Positions 50,971 to 61,512 are shown, counted from the first letter of the stretch. The stretch is 64,000 nt of DNA from Luteibacter jiangsuensis (GCF_030812295.1 NZ_JAUSSK010000004.1:248001-312000), one strand, 5' to 3'. Numbers and translations are program-made. The notes: generated by a model from the letters alone, not told the origin.

Positions 50971-52554
50971 ATGACGGACGAATCGAAGATCGAGAAAGAT
51001 GAGCTGATCCACGGCGCGGGGGAGACGCCCGAGGATGCGCAGGCCGACCTCAAGATCTCACGCCGTAACTTCATCGCGGGCACGGCCCTCGCCGCGACCG
51101 GGTTGATGATCGTGCCCCGCCATGTCCTGGGCGGGCCCGGGCATACGCCACCCAGCGATCGGTTGAACATCGCCGGCATCGGCGTCGGCGGTATGGGCGC
51201 GCACAACATCCGCGCCCTGGCCGGCGAGAACATCGTCGCCCTGTGCGACGTGGATTGGCGCTATACGGAGGAGTCCTTTCGCAGGATGTTCGGCGACCTG
51301 GGGAACACGCAGGCACGCCTCGACAAGGCGCGAACCGCGGTGGAGCGCCGGGATCTGCAGGATGAGATCGAGCATACGAAGCTGCTTTCCCGCAAGTTCG
51401 GTTCGATCAAGCGCCATACCGATTACCGCAGGATGCTCGAGCAGCAAAAGGACATCGACGCGGTGGTCATCGCGACGCCGGACCACCTGCACGCGACGAT
51501 CGCCAGCGCGGCGATGGGCCTTGGCAAGCACGTCTACGTGCAGAAGCCCCTTACCTGGTCGATTCACGAAGCCCGGGAACTGGCCCGGAAGGCAAAGGAG
51601 AATCCCCGGATCGTCACGCAGATGGGAAACCAGGGGCATTCGACCGACGATGCCCGGTTGATCAACGAGTACATCGCGGCCGGGGCGATCGGCGATGTGC
51701 GCGAAGTCCACGTATGGACGAATCGCCCGCTTGCCTACTGGCCGCAAGGCATTCCACGCCCGCAAGCCAGACCTGACCCGGGGGACGCGAACTGGGACAT
51801 GCACGCGGTGACGGATCGGCTCGCCAATGCCATGGCCGGCAACTATCCGGTGCCGCAGGGGCTCGCGTGGGATCTCTTCCTCGGTCCCGGCCCCGTCGTC
51901 GAATACCACCCTCTCTATCACCCGTTCAACTGGCGCGGGTGGGTGGATTGGGGCGTGGGTGCCATCGGCGACATGGGCGCCCATCTGATCGATTCGCCGT
52001 TCTGGTCGCTGGACCTGGGTTTACCGACGTCCGTGGAGACCGTGTCGACGCCGTTCGACAAGGCGTCCTATCCCATGGCGACGATGACCTACTACGACTT
52101 TCCGGCGCGCGGCGGCATGCCGCCGGTGAGGCTCACCTGGTACGACGGCGCGTTGCTTCCGCCCGGGCTGGAGGCGCTCGGAGCCGGGCAGATGAGCAAG
52201 GACGGCGGCGTGCTCTATATCGGTGACAAGGGCAAGCTGATCCACGAGACATACGGTGCGAACCCGCGGCTGCTGCCGCAATCGTTGCATGATTCGGTGG
52301 GTACGCCTCCCCGGACATTCGCACGCATCGAGACCTCGCACGAGATGAACTGGGTGGATGCCTGCAAGGGGAAGGGTCAGGCATCGTCGCCATTCGCGTA
52401 CGCCGCGCGGCTGACGGAAGTCATGCTGCTAGGCGTCGTATCTCTTCGGGCGGGTGGCAGGATCGAATACGACGCGCAGAACATGCGCATCGCCAATCTG
52501 CCGGGAGCCGACGAATTCCTGCGTCGTGAGTACCGCGAGGGCTGGTTCCTCTAG
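50971..52554 (+). CDS. Tat-exported Gfo/Idh/MocA family oxidoreductase
   Basis: The 527-residue product starts with a long charged leader and a twin-arginine signal (SRRNFIAGTALAATG, about residues 35-50), then a dinucleotide-binding fold (LNIAGIGVGGMGAHNIRAL, ALCDVDW, TPDHLHA) with the family EKP replaced by QKP (YVQKPL), and a C-terminal sheet domain with GDMGAHLIDSPFW. Export in a folded state with its bound nucleotide resembles glucose-fructose oxidoreductase. The substrate is unknown; the neighbours suggest a keto-sugar or glycoside. It converges on the LacI-type regulator gene with a four-base overlap and is the island's first gene after ahcY. Confidence 0.87.
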   Translation: MTDESKIEKDELIHGAGETPEDAQADLKISRRNFIAGTALAATGLMIVPRHVLGGPGHTPPSDRLNIAGIGVGGMGAHNIRALAGENIVALCDVDWRYTEESFRRMFGDLGNTQARLDKARTAVERRDLQDEIEHTKLLSRKFGSIKRHTDYRRMLEQQKDIDAVVIATPDHLHATIASAAMGLGKHVYVQKPLTWSIHEARELARKAKENPRIVTQMGNQGHSTDDARLINEYIAAGAIGDVREVHVWTNRPLAYWPQGIPRPQARPDPGDANWDMHAVTDRLANAMAGNYPVPQGLAWDLFLGPGPVVEYHPLYHPFNWRGWVDWGVGAIGDMGAHLIDSPFWSLDLGLPTSVETVSTPFDKASYPMATMTYYDFPARGGMPPVRLTWYDGALLPPGLEALGAGQMSKDGGVLYIGDKGKLIHETYGANPRLLPQSLHDSVGTPPRTFARIETSHEMNWVDACKGKGQASSPFAYAARLTEVMLLGVVSLRAGGRIEYDAQNMRIANLPGADEFLRREYREGWFL

Positions 52555-53648
52555 GGCTGGTCGGCGCCAGCCGGCCGCGTGCGCCGACAAGGCCCGGTCG
52601 ATCCCCGCAGTACCAGTTCGGCGGACAACACCCGCTTGCGCGTTGGCACCTCCGGGTCGTTGAGTATCTCGATCAGCATCATCATGGCTTCCCGTCCCAG
52701 CGCGTTCTTCGGCTGGGAAACGGTGGTCAACGGTGGCGAGGTGTAACGGGCGAAGCGGATGTCGTCGAAGCCGACGACGGAGACGTCTTCCGGGATGCGC
52801 AAGCCACGGGAGATCAGGGCGCGCATCGCGCCGATGGCCATTTCGTCGTTGGAGCAGAAAACCGCGCTGAAGAACAGGCCCTGCGAAAGGAACAACTCGA
52901 CGGCGCGTTCGCCGGCTTCGATGGAGAAATCCCCGGCGGCGGTAAGGGCGGAGTCGACGGCGATGTTCGCTCGTTGTAACGCAAGGTGGTAACCCTGCTC
53001 GCGATCGACGCAGATCGGGCTCGACGAGGGGCCGGCGATGAAGGCGATCTCGCGGTGCCCCAGGGTCACGAGGTAGTCGACGGCTGCCGCGGCCGCCGCG
53101 ACGTTATCGACGTACACGCTCGATATGGCGCTGTCCTTGACGTATTCGCAGGCGTTGACGAGCGGCAGACGGCCCTCGATAGGGATCGCCGGCACGCGAT
53201 GGAACATGGTGATGATGCCGTCGGCCTGCCGGGCCGCGACCATGTCGGCATAGGCCTGTTCGCGCACGAGACTGCTCTGCGTCTCGCCTAGAAGCACGGA
53301 GTACCCATTCTCGTAAGCGACCTGCTCGATACCTCGGATCACTTCCGAGAAGAACGGGTTGGCGATGTCGGGAAGCAGGGCGACGATCAGCCGCGTCCGC
53401 GCGGTCCGCAGGTTGCGCGCAAGCGCGTTGGGCGTATAGCCGAGGCGTTTGACGACCTCATGGATACGCTGACGCGTTTCCTCGCTCACGATTTCAGGGC
53501 GTTGCAACGCGCGCGAAACGGTTGCCACTGAAACCTTTGCGATGGCGGCGATTTCCTTCACCGTTCGCACGCGAACGGGCTGCGGCGCAACATCGGTGTG
53601 CTGGCCCTTGCCGCCTTTCCGCTTTCGCCTGGATTCCTCTGTACTCAC
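52551..53648 (-). CDS. LacI-family transcriptional regulator
   Basis: The 365-residue product has a LacI helix-turn-helix (TVKEIAAIAKVSVATVSRALQRP) preceded by a basic 30-residue extension, then a sugar-binding domain with NPFFSEVIRGIEQVAYENGYSVLL, GPSSSPICVDREQGY and VVGFDDIRFARYTSPPLTTV. I chose GTG 53648, with AGGGATGG upstream; an ATG at 53726 would begin inside a dyad. The dyads at 53726-53741 and 53871-53886 are probable operators, so it likely represses the sugar genes to its right. Confidence 0.9.
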   Translation of the reverse strand: MSTEESRRKRKGGKGQHTDVAPQPVRVRTVKEIAAIAKVSVATVSRALQRPEIVSEETRQRIHEVVKRLGYTPNALARNLRTARTRLIVALLPDIANPFFSEVIRGIEQVAYENGYSVLLGETQSSLVREQAYADMVAARQADGIITMFHRVPAIPIEGRLPLVNACEYVKDSAISSVYVDNVAAAAAAVDYLVTLGHREIAFIAGPSSSPICVDREQGYHLALQRANIAVDSALTAAGDFSIEAGERAVELFLSQGLFFSAVFCSNDEMAIGAMRALISRGLRIPEDVSVVGFDDIRFARYTSPPLTTVSQPKNALGREAMMMLIEILNDPEVPTRKRVLSAELVLRGSTGPCRRTRPAGADQP

Positions 53649-53725
53649 GCGTTTTCCATCCCTTTGCCTGCCCGAGGCGTTCCGCACGATAGCAGCCGGC
53701 GGCGCGTTCAATATGCTGCATTGCA

Positions 53726-53741
53726 ATGTAATGGATTACAT
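53726..53741. promoter_or_regulatory. LacI-type operator 1
   Basis: ATGTAATGGATTACAT is perfect in its 7-base arms. It lies 78 bases upstream of the LacI-gene GTG start, suited to autoregulation. Confidence 0.65.
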
Positions 53742-53870
53742 AAAACCGTTGCAGGCTTCTTCACCCGTCTGATACATATCTTGGCATGTTCAGGGCTCTC
53801 GACAGTGGATAGCCCGGGGAAATCACGGACTCCAAGCAGGCGAAGGCCTCCTGGTCCATATGCCACATGG

Positions 53871-53886
53871 ATGTAATCGAATACAT
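53871..53886. promoter_or_regulatory. LacI-type operator 2
   Basis: ATGTAATCGAATACAT resembles the first site and has the central CG typical of LacI-family operators. It lies 73 bases before the Gfo/Idh start and 145 bases from site 1, a distance that would allow looping. Confidence 0.65.
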
Positions 53887-53959
53887 TTTGGCGGCAAGAG
53901 GTCGCCGGGGAACCCATGGCAAGCCAGTCGATATCGAACAGCGGCAGGACCACCGACCG

Positions 53960-55150
53960 ATGAGGCTCGGCATGGGACTCGTCGGCCCCGGCTTCATCGC
54001 CGCGCATCATCTCGATGCCGTACGGCGCCTGGGCGATGTCGAGGTGGTCGGCATCGCCGGCTCCAGCTTCGAATCCGCGAAAAAGCGGGCGCGCGAGTTG
54101 AATGCCGGCCAGGCTTATGCGAGTTACCGCGAACTGCTGGCCGATCCCGCTGTGCACGTGGTGCACAACACCACGCCCAATCACCTGCACCGCGAAGTCT
54201 CCCTGGCGTCGCTGCGCGCCGGCAAGCACGTGATCTCCGACAAGCCCCTCGCCGCCACGATGCAGGAAGCGCGAGAACTTTACGAGGCCGCACGCGACGC
54301 GAATCTCGCTCATGTCGTCACGTTCAACTACCGAGGCTACCCGCTCGTGCAGCAGGCACGCGCGATGATCGCCAAGGGCGAGATCGGCAAGAGCGTGTTC
54401 GTGCACGGTTGCTACCTGCAGGACTGGCTCACCGATGAGCGCGCTTACACGTGGCGCCTGGACCCCAAGCTGGGTGGTGCCAGTTCCGCGCTCGGGGATA
54501 TCGGCTCGCACTGGTGCGACCTGGCCGAGCACGTGACGGGCGCGCGCATCGTCGCCGTACTGGCCGACCTGCACACGGTGGTACCCGTGCGCGAAGCACC
54601 GGACGCCTCGGCGAAAGCCTTCGCGGGCGCGGCGGCGACCGCCGGGAAACCACGCAGGATCACCAGCGAAGACCTGGCCAGCGTGCTGCTTCGTTTCGGC
54701 AACGGTGCGCGCGGTTGCGTCACCGTCGGCCAGGTGCTCCCCGGCCACAAGAACGATCTCCGCCTGGAGGTCAACGGACGCGAAGGCTCGGTAGCGTGGC
54801 GCCAGGAACAACCCAACGAACTCTGGATCGGGCATCACGCGAAGGCGAATACGACGCTCACGCGCGATCCCGCGCTCCTGGACCCTTCCGCCCGGAGTTA
54901 CGCGCACCTGCCCGCCGGTCATCCCGAGGCCTGGGCGGACGCGTTCCGCAACGTGATCTCCGACGCCTACGCGTGGGTCCGCCAGGGTGCCGCGCCGGAA
55001 GCGAAACCCGTCGCGCTGCCCACGTTCGCCGACGGCTACCGCAATAGCCTCCTGGTGGACGCCATGCTCAAGAGCCATGCCGCCGGGGGCGTATGGCAGT
55101 CGATCGACGACCCTTTCGAACCCACACGTACAACGAGGAAACGCGGATGA
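53960..55150 (+). CDS. Gfo/Idh/MocA family oxidoreductase (cytoplasmic)
   Basis: The 396-residue product has an N-terminal NAD(P)-binding fold (GMGLVGPGFIAAHHLDAVRRLGDVEVVGIAGSS), TTPNHLHREVSLASLRAGKHVISDKPLA with the catalytic Lys of the EKP-type motif (here DKP), and a C-terminal domain with LGDIGSHWCDLAEHVTGA. No signal peptide is present with ATG 53960. It is first in the plus-strand operon, its stop overlapping the permease start as ATGA. The substrate is probably a keto-sugar; this is inference. Confidence 0.88.
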   Translation: MRLGMGLVGPGFIAAHHLDAVRRLGDVEVVGIAGSSFESAKKRARELNAGQAYASYRELLADPAVHVVHNTTPNHLHREVSLASLRAGKHVISDKPLAATMQEARELYEAARDANLAHVVTFNYRGYPLVQQARAMIAKGEIGKSVFVHGCYLQDWLTDERAYTWRLDPKLGGASSALGDIGSHWCDLAEHVTGARIVAVLADLHTVVPVREAPDASAKAFAGAAATAGKPRRITSEDLASVLLRFGNGARGCVTVGQVLPGHKNDLRLEVNGREGSVAWRQEQPNELWIGHHAKANTTLTRDPALLDPSARSYAHLPAGHPEAWADAFRNVISDAYAWVRQGAAPEAKPVALPTFADGYRNSLLVDAMLKSHAAGGVWQSIDDPFEPTRTTRKRG

Positions 55151-56352
55151 AATGGCGCCTTAGAGTGATGATGCTGTTCGAATTCGGGATCTGGGGCGCG
55201 TGGTACGTCACCGTCGGCACCTGGCTCGGCAAGACACTGCATTTCACCGGCACGGAAATCGGTGCCGTCGCGGGCACCACCGCCATCGGCGCGATCATCT
55301 CGCCGCTGTTCGTGGGGCTGCTCGCCGACCGTCTCTTCGACACGCGCCGGGTGCTCACCCTGTTGCACCTCCTTGGCGCCGTCCTGCTCGCGGTCGCCGC
55401 GCAACAGACCACGTTCGCGCTGGTATACGCTCCCCTGCTGGCTTACAGCCTCTGTTACATGCCGACCCTGGCCCTCACCGCCTCGCTCGCCATGCGGCAC
55501 ATCAAGGACCCGCAGGAAGAATTCGGCGCCATCCGGGTGTTCGGCAGCATCGGCTGGATCGTGGTGGGCCTGGTCGTCGGTGCGTGGGGCGTGGAAGCCA
55601 CGGCATCTCCCCTTCTCCTGGCGGCCGGCCTTTCGGTCGTGATGGCGGGCTACTGTTTCACCCTGCCTCCGACGCCGCCGCTGGCGCGCCATACGCGCTT
55701 CGAGATGCGCCATGCGCTGCCGCTCGAATCACTGCACCTGCTCCGTGGGCGCTCGATGGCGGTGTTCGCCCTCGCCTCGTTCCTCATCTGCATCCCGCTG
55801 CAGTTCTACTACGCGTTCACCAACCTGTTCCTCAACGAGGTGGGCGTGGTCAACGCCGCCGGCAAGATGACCGGCGGGCAGATGTCGGAGCTGTTCTTCA
55901 TGCTCCTCATTCCGTGGTTCTTCCGGCGCCTGGGCGTGAAGTGGATGCTCGCCGTCGGCATGCTCGCCTGGGTGCTGCGTTATGCCATGTTCGCCTTTGG
56001 CGGCACCGGAGAGCTGATGTGGATGCTCTGGCTGGGCATCATCCTGCACGGCGTCTGCTTCGACTTCTTCTTCGTGGTGGGCCAGATCTACATCGACCGT
56101 GAAGCCCCGCCCGCGCTGCGCGCGGCAACCCAGGGGCTGATCACCTTCCTGACCTACGGCCTGGGCATGTTCGTCGGTTCATGGCTGTCCGGCGTGGCGG
56201 TCCAAACCTATACGCGAAGCGACGCGACGCACGACTGGCACGCCATCTGGCTCATCGCCGGTGCCTTCGCCGCATTCGTTTTCGCCCTCTTCGTCGTGCT
56301 CTTCAAAGATCGCAAGGCCACCGCGGACGCCGCCGTCGCCGCCACCCCCTGA
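55147..56352 (+). CDS. Nucleoside:H+ symporter-family (NHS, MFS) permease
   Basis: The 401-residue product has twelve hydrophobic segments and begins MKWRLRVMMLFEFGIWGAWYVTVGTWL, typical of the NHS/NupG branch of the major facilitator superfamily. FGAIRVFGSIGWIVVGLVVG, GIILHGVCFDFFFVVGQIYID and TQGLITFLTYGLGMFVGSWLSG are further family motifs. In sugar gene clusters such permeases probably import the pathway's sugar rather than nucleosides. It is coupled to the preceding oxidoreductase by a four-base overlap. Confidence 0.88.
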   Translation: MKWRLRVMMLFEFGIWGAWYVTVGTWLGKTLHFTGTEIGAVAGTTAIGAIISPLFVGLLADRLFDTRRVLTLLHLLGAVLLAVAAQQTTFALVYAPLLAYSLCYMPTLALTASLAMRHIKDPQEEFGAIRVFGSIGWIVVGLVVGAWGVEATASPLLLAAGLSVVMAGYCFTLPPTPPLARHTRFEMRHALPLESLHLLRGRSMAVFALASFLICIPLQFYYAFTNLFLNEVGVVNAAGKMTGGQMSELFFMLLIPWFFRRLGVKWMLAVGMLAWVLRYAMFAFGGTGELMWMLWLGIILHGVCFDFFFVVGQIYIDREAPPALRAATQGLITFLTYGLGMFVGSWLSGVAVQTYTRSDATHDWHAIWLIAGAFAAFVFALFVVLFKDRKATADAAVAATP

Positions 56353-56368
56353 TTCGGGAGAACCGTTC

Positions 56369-57244
56369 ATGATGAATCGCAGGCAGTTCCTCGCGCATTC
56401 CGCGCTGTGCGGCACGGCGCTGGGGCTTGGCCTCGGCGCACCGGGAAAGCTACTTGCCGCCGCGTCGAAGGGCAAAGGACTGGGCATCCAGCTCTACATG
56501 GTGCTCGACGCCTACAAGAACGACCCCGTCGGTACGCTCCAGACCCTGAAGTCGATCGGCTATACGGAGATCGAAGCCATCGTCACCGGCACGGCCGGGA
56601 CACTGCGCGATCAACTGAAGGAAGCCGGCCTGGGCTGTCCGAGCATGCACTTCGACAGCCTCGGTTTCGAGGCGGGTATCGAAGCCGCGCATACGCTCGG
56701 TGCCCGGTACATCGTCAGCAGCATGTTGCCCTCGATCATGCAGAAGGAAGCGAACAAGCCGGGCGAACCGGCTTATTCGCTCGACGACGCCAAGCGCACG
56801 GCGGAGTATGCGAACCGCCTGGGTGAGAAGGCCAACAAGGCCGGCCTCCAGTACGCATATCACAACCACCACGCCGAATTCACCGACGTGGGCGGTGGGC
56901 AGGTGTTCTACGACGTACTGCTGAAGGAAACGGACAAGAAACTCGTGCAGTTCGAACTCGACTGTGGCTGGGTCGCCGCTGGCGGCAAGAATCCGGCCGA
57001 CTACTTCAAAGCCAACCCGGGTCGCATCCCGCTGATGCATGCGAAGGATTTCCTGCGCGGCGATCACAAGGATTACCCGGGCGCCGAACTCGGCCGTGGC
57101 AAGCTCGACTACAAACCGATCATGGCGGCAGCGGATACATCCGGACTGAAGCATTGCTTCGTCGAACAGGAGGGCCCGTACGCCCGCATGAGCCCGCTCG
57201 ACGCCGCGCGCGTCGATTACGACTACCTGCGCCCGTTGCGCTGA
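56369..57244 (+). CDS. Exported sugar isomerase/epimerase-like TIM barrel
   Basis: The 291-residue product has a twin-arginine-like signal (NRRQFLAHSALCGTALGLGLGAPGKLLAA), then a xylose-isomerase-like barrel (AP endonuclease 2 fold) with GIQLYMVLDAYKNDPVGTLQTLKSIGYTEIEA, YHNHHAEF, ELDCGWV, LMHAKDF and VEQEGP, which supply metal ligands (Glu, Asp, His, Glu). GGGAGAA lies before the start (first of two ATGs). It probably isomerises or epimerises a keto-sugar in the periplasm; the exact reaction is unknown. Confidence 0.85.
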   Translation: MMNRRQFLAHSALCGTALGLGLGAPGKLLAAASKGKGLGIQLYMVLDAYKNDPVGTLQTLKSIGYTEIEAIVTGTAGTLRDQLKEAGLGCPSMHFDSLGFEAGIEAAHTLGARYIVSSMLPSIMQKEANKPGEPAYSLDDAKRTAEYANRLGEKANKAGLQYAYHNHHAEFTDVGGGQVFYDVLLKETDKKLVQFELDCGWVAAGGKNPADYFKANPGRIPLMHAKDFLRGDHKDYPGAELGRGKLDYKPIMAAADTSGLKHCFVEQEGPYARMSPLDAARVDYDYLRPLR

Positions 57245-57254
57245 AGGGAAAGGC

Positions 57255-58946
57255 ATGGGAACGAACACATTCGACGCCATCGTCGTCGGCACCGGCGTAA
57301 GCGGCGGCTGGGCCGCCAAGGAACTCACCGAGAAGGGCCTCAAGACGCTCGTGCTCGACCGCGGCCCGATGGTCAAGCACGGCGATTACCCCACGGCCAT
57401 GAAGGCACCGTGGGAGCTGCCCTACGGCGACGAGCCGACGCAGGAAGACCTCGCCCGGTGGCCCAAGCATACGCGCCCATCGTTCTACGGCATCACCCAG
57501 TCCACCAAGCACTGGTTCGCCGACGACATCGACAACCCGTACGAGGAAACCAAGCCGTTCGACTGGTTCCGCGGCTACCACGTCGGTGGACGTTCGCTGA
57601 TGTGGGGCCGGCAGAGCTATCGCTTCAGCCCGATGGACTTCGAGGCGAACGGCAAGGAAGGCGTGGGCGTGGATTGGCCGATCCGCTATGAAGATCTCGC
57701 TCCGTGGTACGACCACGTCGAGCATTTCATCGGGGTCAGCGGCAATGCCGATCACCTGGCCCAGCTGCCGGATGGCGATTTCCTGCCCCCCATGGAGCTC
57801 AACTGCGTCGAAAAGGACTTCCAGGCCAAGCTGGACGACAAGCTCGACCGCAAGCTCATCATCGGCCGCACCGCCAATCTCTCCGCACCGCTGAAACACA
57901 ACCAGAGCCCGCAACGCGCGACCTGCCAGTATCGCAACCTGTGCATGCGTGGATGTCCGTTCGGCGGCTACTTCAGCAGCAACTCGTCTACCCTGCCTTC
58001 CGCCGAACGCACGGGCAACATGACGATGGTGACCAACGCCATCGTCTACGAGTTGATCTACGACAACGACAAGGGCAAGGCCACCGGCGTGCGCGTGCTG
58101 GATGCGGAGACCGGCCACCAGACCGAATACTTCGCCCGGGTGATCTTCATGTGCGCGTCCACCTTCGGCACCTCGCACATCCTGTTGAACTCGAGATCGA
58201 GCCGCTTCCCCAACGGCTTCGGCAACGACAGCGGCGAACTCGGCCACAACATCATGGACCACCTGTTCGGCACCGGCGCACGCGCCATGGTCGACGGCCA
58301 TGAGGACCGCTATTACTCCGGCCGACGCCCCAACGGTTTCTACATTCCCCGTTATCGCAACATCGGCACGGACAAGCAGAAGTACCTGCGCGGTTTCGGC
58401 TTCCAGGGTGGTGCGGGCCGCCAGGACTGGACTCGCCTCGTCGACCAGCAGGCACTGGGTGAGGAGCTCAAGCGCGCCGCCCAATCCCCCGGCCCCTGGT
58501 ACGTCTCGATGATGGGCTTCGGCGAAATGCTGCCCTCCCACAAGAACTTCGTGACGCTCGACCGCGACCGCAAGGACAAGTACGGCCTGCCCGTCCTCAA
58601 TTTCGATGCCGCGCACCAGGAAAATGAAATCATGCTCGGCAAGGCGATCATCGACGACGCGATGGAGATGCTCACCGCCGCGGGCTATCGCGACGTGAAT
58701 TCCTTCAAGATGAAGGCCAACGTCGGCGCCGGCATCCATGAAATGGGCACCGCACGCATGGGCCGGGATCCGAAGACCTCGGTGCTCAATGGCTGGAACC
58801 AGATGCACGCCTGCAAGAACGTCTTCGTGACCGACGGCTCGGCCATGACCTCGTCCGCCTGCCAGAACCCGTCCCTCACTTACATGGCGCTGACCGCACG
58901 CGCGGCCAACCACGCCGTGGAAGAACTCAAGCGCGGCAATCTCTGA
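57255..58946 (+). CDS. GMC oxidoreductase, probable glucoside 3-dehydrogenase large subunit
   Basis: The 563-residue FAD protein has the nucleotide motif DAIVVGTGVSGGWAAKEL, WFRGYHVGGRSLMWGRQSYRFSPMDFEAN, and the C-terminal GMC domain with GAGIHEMGTARMG and NVFVTDGSAMTSSACQNPSLTYMALTARAA. A cysteine cluster CQYRNLCMRGC (Cys224, Cys230, Cys234) may hold an iron-sulfur centre, as in multisubunit sugar dehydrogenases. It has no signal of its own; the next gene's Tat-bearing small subunit could carry it out. AAGGGAAA precedes the ATG. No cytochrome subunit is in the island. Confidence 0.88.
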   Translation: MGTNTFDAIVVGTGVSGGWAAKELTEKGLKTLVLDRGPMVKHGDYPTAMKAPWELPYGDEPTQEDLARWPKHTRPSFYGITQSTKHWFADDIDNPYEETKPFDWFRGYHVGGRSLMWGRQSYRFSPMDFEANGKEGVGVDWPIRYEDLAPWYDHVEHFIGVSGNADHLAQLPDGDFLPPMELNCVEKDFQAKLDDKLDRKLIIGRTANLSAPLKHNQSPQRATCQYRNLCMRGCPFGGYFSSNSSTLPSAERTGNMTMVTNAIVYELIYDNDKGKATGVRVLDAETGHQTEYFARVIFMCASTFGTSHILLNSRSSRFPNGFGNDSGELGHNIMDHLFGTGARAMVDGHEDRYYSGRRPNGFYIPRYRNIGTDKQKYLRGFGFQGGAGRQDWTRLVDQQALGEELKRAAQSPGPWYVSMMGFGEMLPSHKNFVTLDRDRKDKYGLPVLNFDAAHQENEIMLGKAIIDDAMEMLTAAGYRDVNSFKMKANVGAGIHEMGTARMGRDPKTSVLNGWNQMHACKNVFVTDGSAMTSSACQNPSLTYMALTARAANHAVEELKRGNL

Positions 58947-58956
58947 GGATCTCGTC

Positions 58957-59547
58957 ATGAATCGTCGCGAATGGTTGAGAAGTATGTCCGCGCTGGCCGT
59001 CGGCGCCATCGCGGGCCCGTCCTTGCTGGCGGTGTTCGACGCGCACGCCACATCGCGGAAGCCGGATGCGAAGCCGCAATTCCTCGATCCGGCGCGGTAC
59101 AGCCTGGTCGGTGCCGTGTCGGACATCGTGATTCCGCGTACCGATACTCCCGGAGCGGTCGATGTGGGCGTGCCGTTGTTCATCGACCAGATGTTCGTGG
59201 CCGTCTACACCAAGGCCGACCGGACGCGTTACCTCACCGCCATGGCCGCCTTCGAGAAAGCGGCCGGCAAGCCCTTCCTCCAGCTCGACGACGCCCAGCG
59301 CAAGGCATTGGTGACCAGGCTGCATACCGAAGCGTTGGCCGTGCCCAGGGGCGGTAAGCTGGCGCCGGCGGCCGATTTCGTGCTGATGAGCAAGAAGCTC
59401 GCGATGCTGGGCTTCTTCCTGTCGCAGCCGGGTTGCACCCAGGTGCTCCAGTACGCCCCCGTCCCCGGCGCGTGGAAGGGCGATATCCCGTTGGCCGAAG
59501 CGGGCAACGGCAGGGCCTGGGCCGTCGAGACCGAACTGAAGATCTGA
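58957..59547 (+). CDS. Gluconate 2-dehydrogenase subunit 3-like small subunit (Tat-exported)
   Basis: The 196-residue product has a Tat signal (MNRREWLRSMSALAVGAIAGPSLLAVFDAHA) and the small-subunit domain with LVGAVSDIVIPRTDTPGAVDVGVPLFIDQMF and FFLSQPGCTQVLQYAPVPGAWKGDIPL. In the family this subunit is the Tat carrier for the FAD subunit, which here lies 10 bases upstream. Together they should form a periplasmic sugar or glycoside dehydrogenase. Confidence 0.88.
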   Translation: MNRREWLRSMSALAVGAIAGPSLLAVFDAHATSRKPDAKPQFLDPARYSLVGAVSDIVIPRTDTPGAVDVGVPLFIDQMFVAVYTKADRTRYLTAMAAFEKAAGKPFLQLDDAQRKALVTRLHTEALAVPRGGKLAPAADFVLMSKKLAMLGFFLSQPGCTQVLQYAPVPGAWKGDIPLAEAGNGRAWAVETELKI

Positions 59548-59548
59548 C

Positions 59549-60600
59549 ATGAAGACACTCAAGGGTCCAGGCATCTTCCTCGCCCAGTACGCATCGGACG
59601 AGGCGCCGTTCAACACGCTGCCCGACATCGCCCGCTGGGCGTCGTCGCTCTCTTTCATCGGGGTCCAGATTCCATCCAACGACCGCCGCCTGTTCGACCT
59701 GGAGCAGGCGGCGGCGAGCAAGACGTACTGCGACGACATCACAGGCATGCTTGCCGAACACGGCCTGGCGGTGACCGAACTGTCCACGCACCTGCAAGGG
59801 CAACTGGTGGCGTCGCATCCCGCGTACGACCGTCTGTTCGACGGTTTCGCGCCCCCCGCACTGCGTGGTCATCCGCGGCAGCGCCAGGAGTGGGCGGTGC
59901 GGCAACTCAAGCTTGCGGCCACGGCAAGCAGGAACCTCGGCCTGACGGCGCATGCGACCTTCTCCGGCGCGCTGGCCTGGCACCTGTTCTATCCATGGCC
60001 GCAGCGCCCGGCAGGGCTCGTCGACGAAGCCTTCGCGGAACTCGGCAAGCGTTGGAAACCGATTCTCGATGCCTTCGACGAGGCCGGCGTCGACGTCTGC
60101 TATGAACTCCATCCCGGCGAGGACTTGCACGACGGCGCCACCTTCGAGCGATTCCTCGACGCGGTCGACCACCATCCGCGCGCCAACATCCTCTTCGATC
60201 CAAGCCACATGGTCCTGCAGCAGATGGACTATCTGCGGTTCATCGACCATTACCACGAGCGCATTCGCGCCTTCCACGTCAAGGACGCCGAGTTCCGGCC
60301 CAGCGGACGCTCCGGCGTCTATGGCGGCTACCAGAACTGGATCGACCGCCCCGGGCGTTTCCGTTCGCTTGGCGACGGGCAGATCGATTTCGGCGCGATC
60401 TTCAGCAAGCTCGCGCAATACGACTATCCGGGCTGGGCGGTGCTCGAATGGGAGTGCTGCATCAAGGACGCGCAGCAGGGCGCGAAGGAAGGTGCCCCCT
60501 TCATCCGCGACCACATCATCAAGGTGACCGAGCGCGCCTTTGACGATTTCGCCTCGACAGGCAGCGACGTTGCGTTCAACCGCCAGATCCTGGGGCTCGA

Positions 60601-60604
<4 letters not shown>
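59549..60604 (+). CDS. Sugar isomerase/epimerase-like TIM barrel (cytoplasmic)
   Basis: The 351-residue product has no signal peptide. Barrel motifs supply likely metal ligands: CYELHPGED (Glu), LFDPSHMVLQQMD (Asp, His), AFHVKDAEF (His) and AVLEWECC (Glu). It resembles the YcjR-like 3-keto-sugar epimerases more than classical isomerases, by length and ligand pattern; that comparison is from memory. It starts one base after the small-subunit stop and overlaps the next gene as ATGA. Confidence 0.85.

Positions 60605-61512
<908 letters not shown>

Larger units (their letters stand above)
53649..53959. other. Divergent control region of the sugar island
   Basis: These 311 bases separate the LacI gene from the first plus-strand sugar gene. 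They hold two related 16-base dyads (listed separately) and AT-rich stretches that could be promoters. An in-frame ATG at 53867 could extend the next gene, but it overlaps the second dyad and lacks a ribosome site. Confidence 0.6.

Noticed and set aside
53867-53959. 31-residue N-terminal extension of the Gfo/Idh gene from ATG 53867
   Set aside because: It would cover the second LacI-type operator, has no ribosome site, and precedes the natural start of the nucleotide-binding fold.
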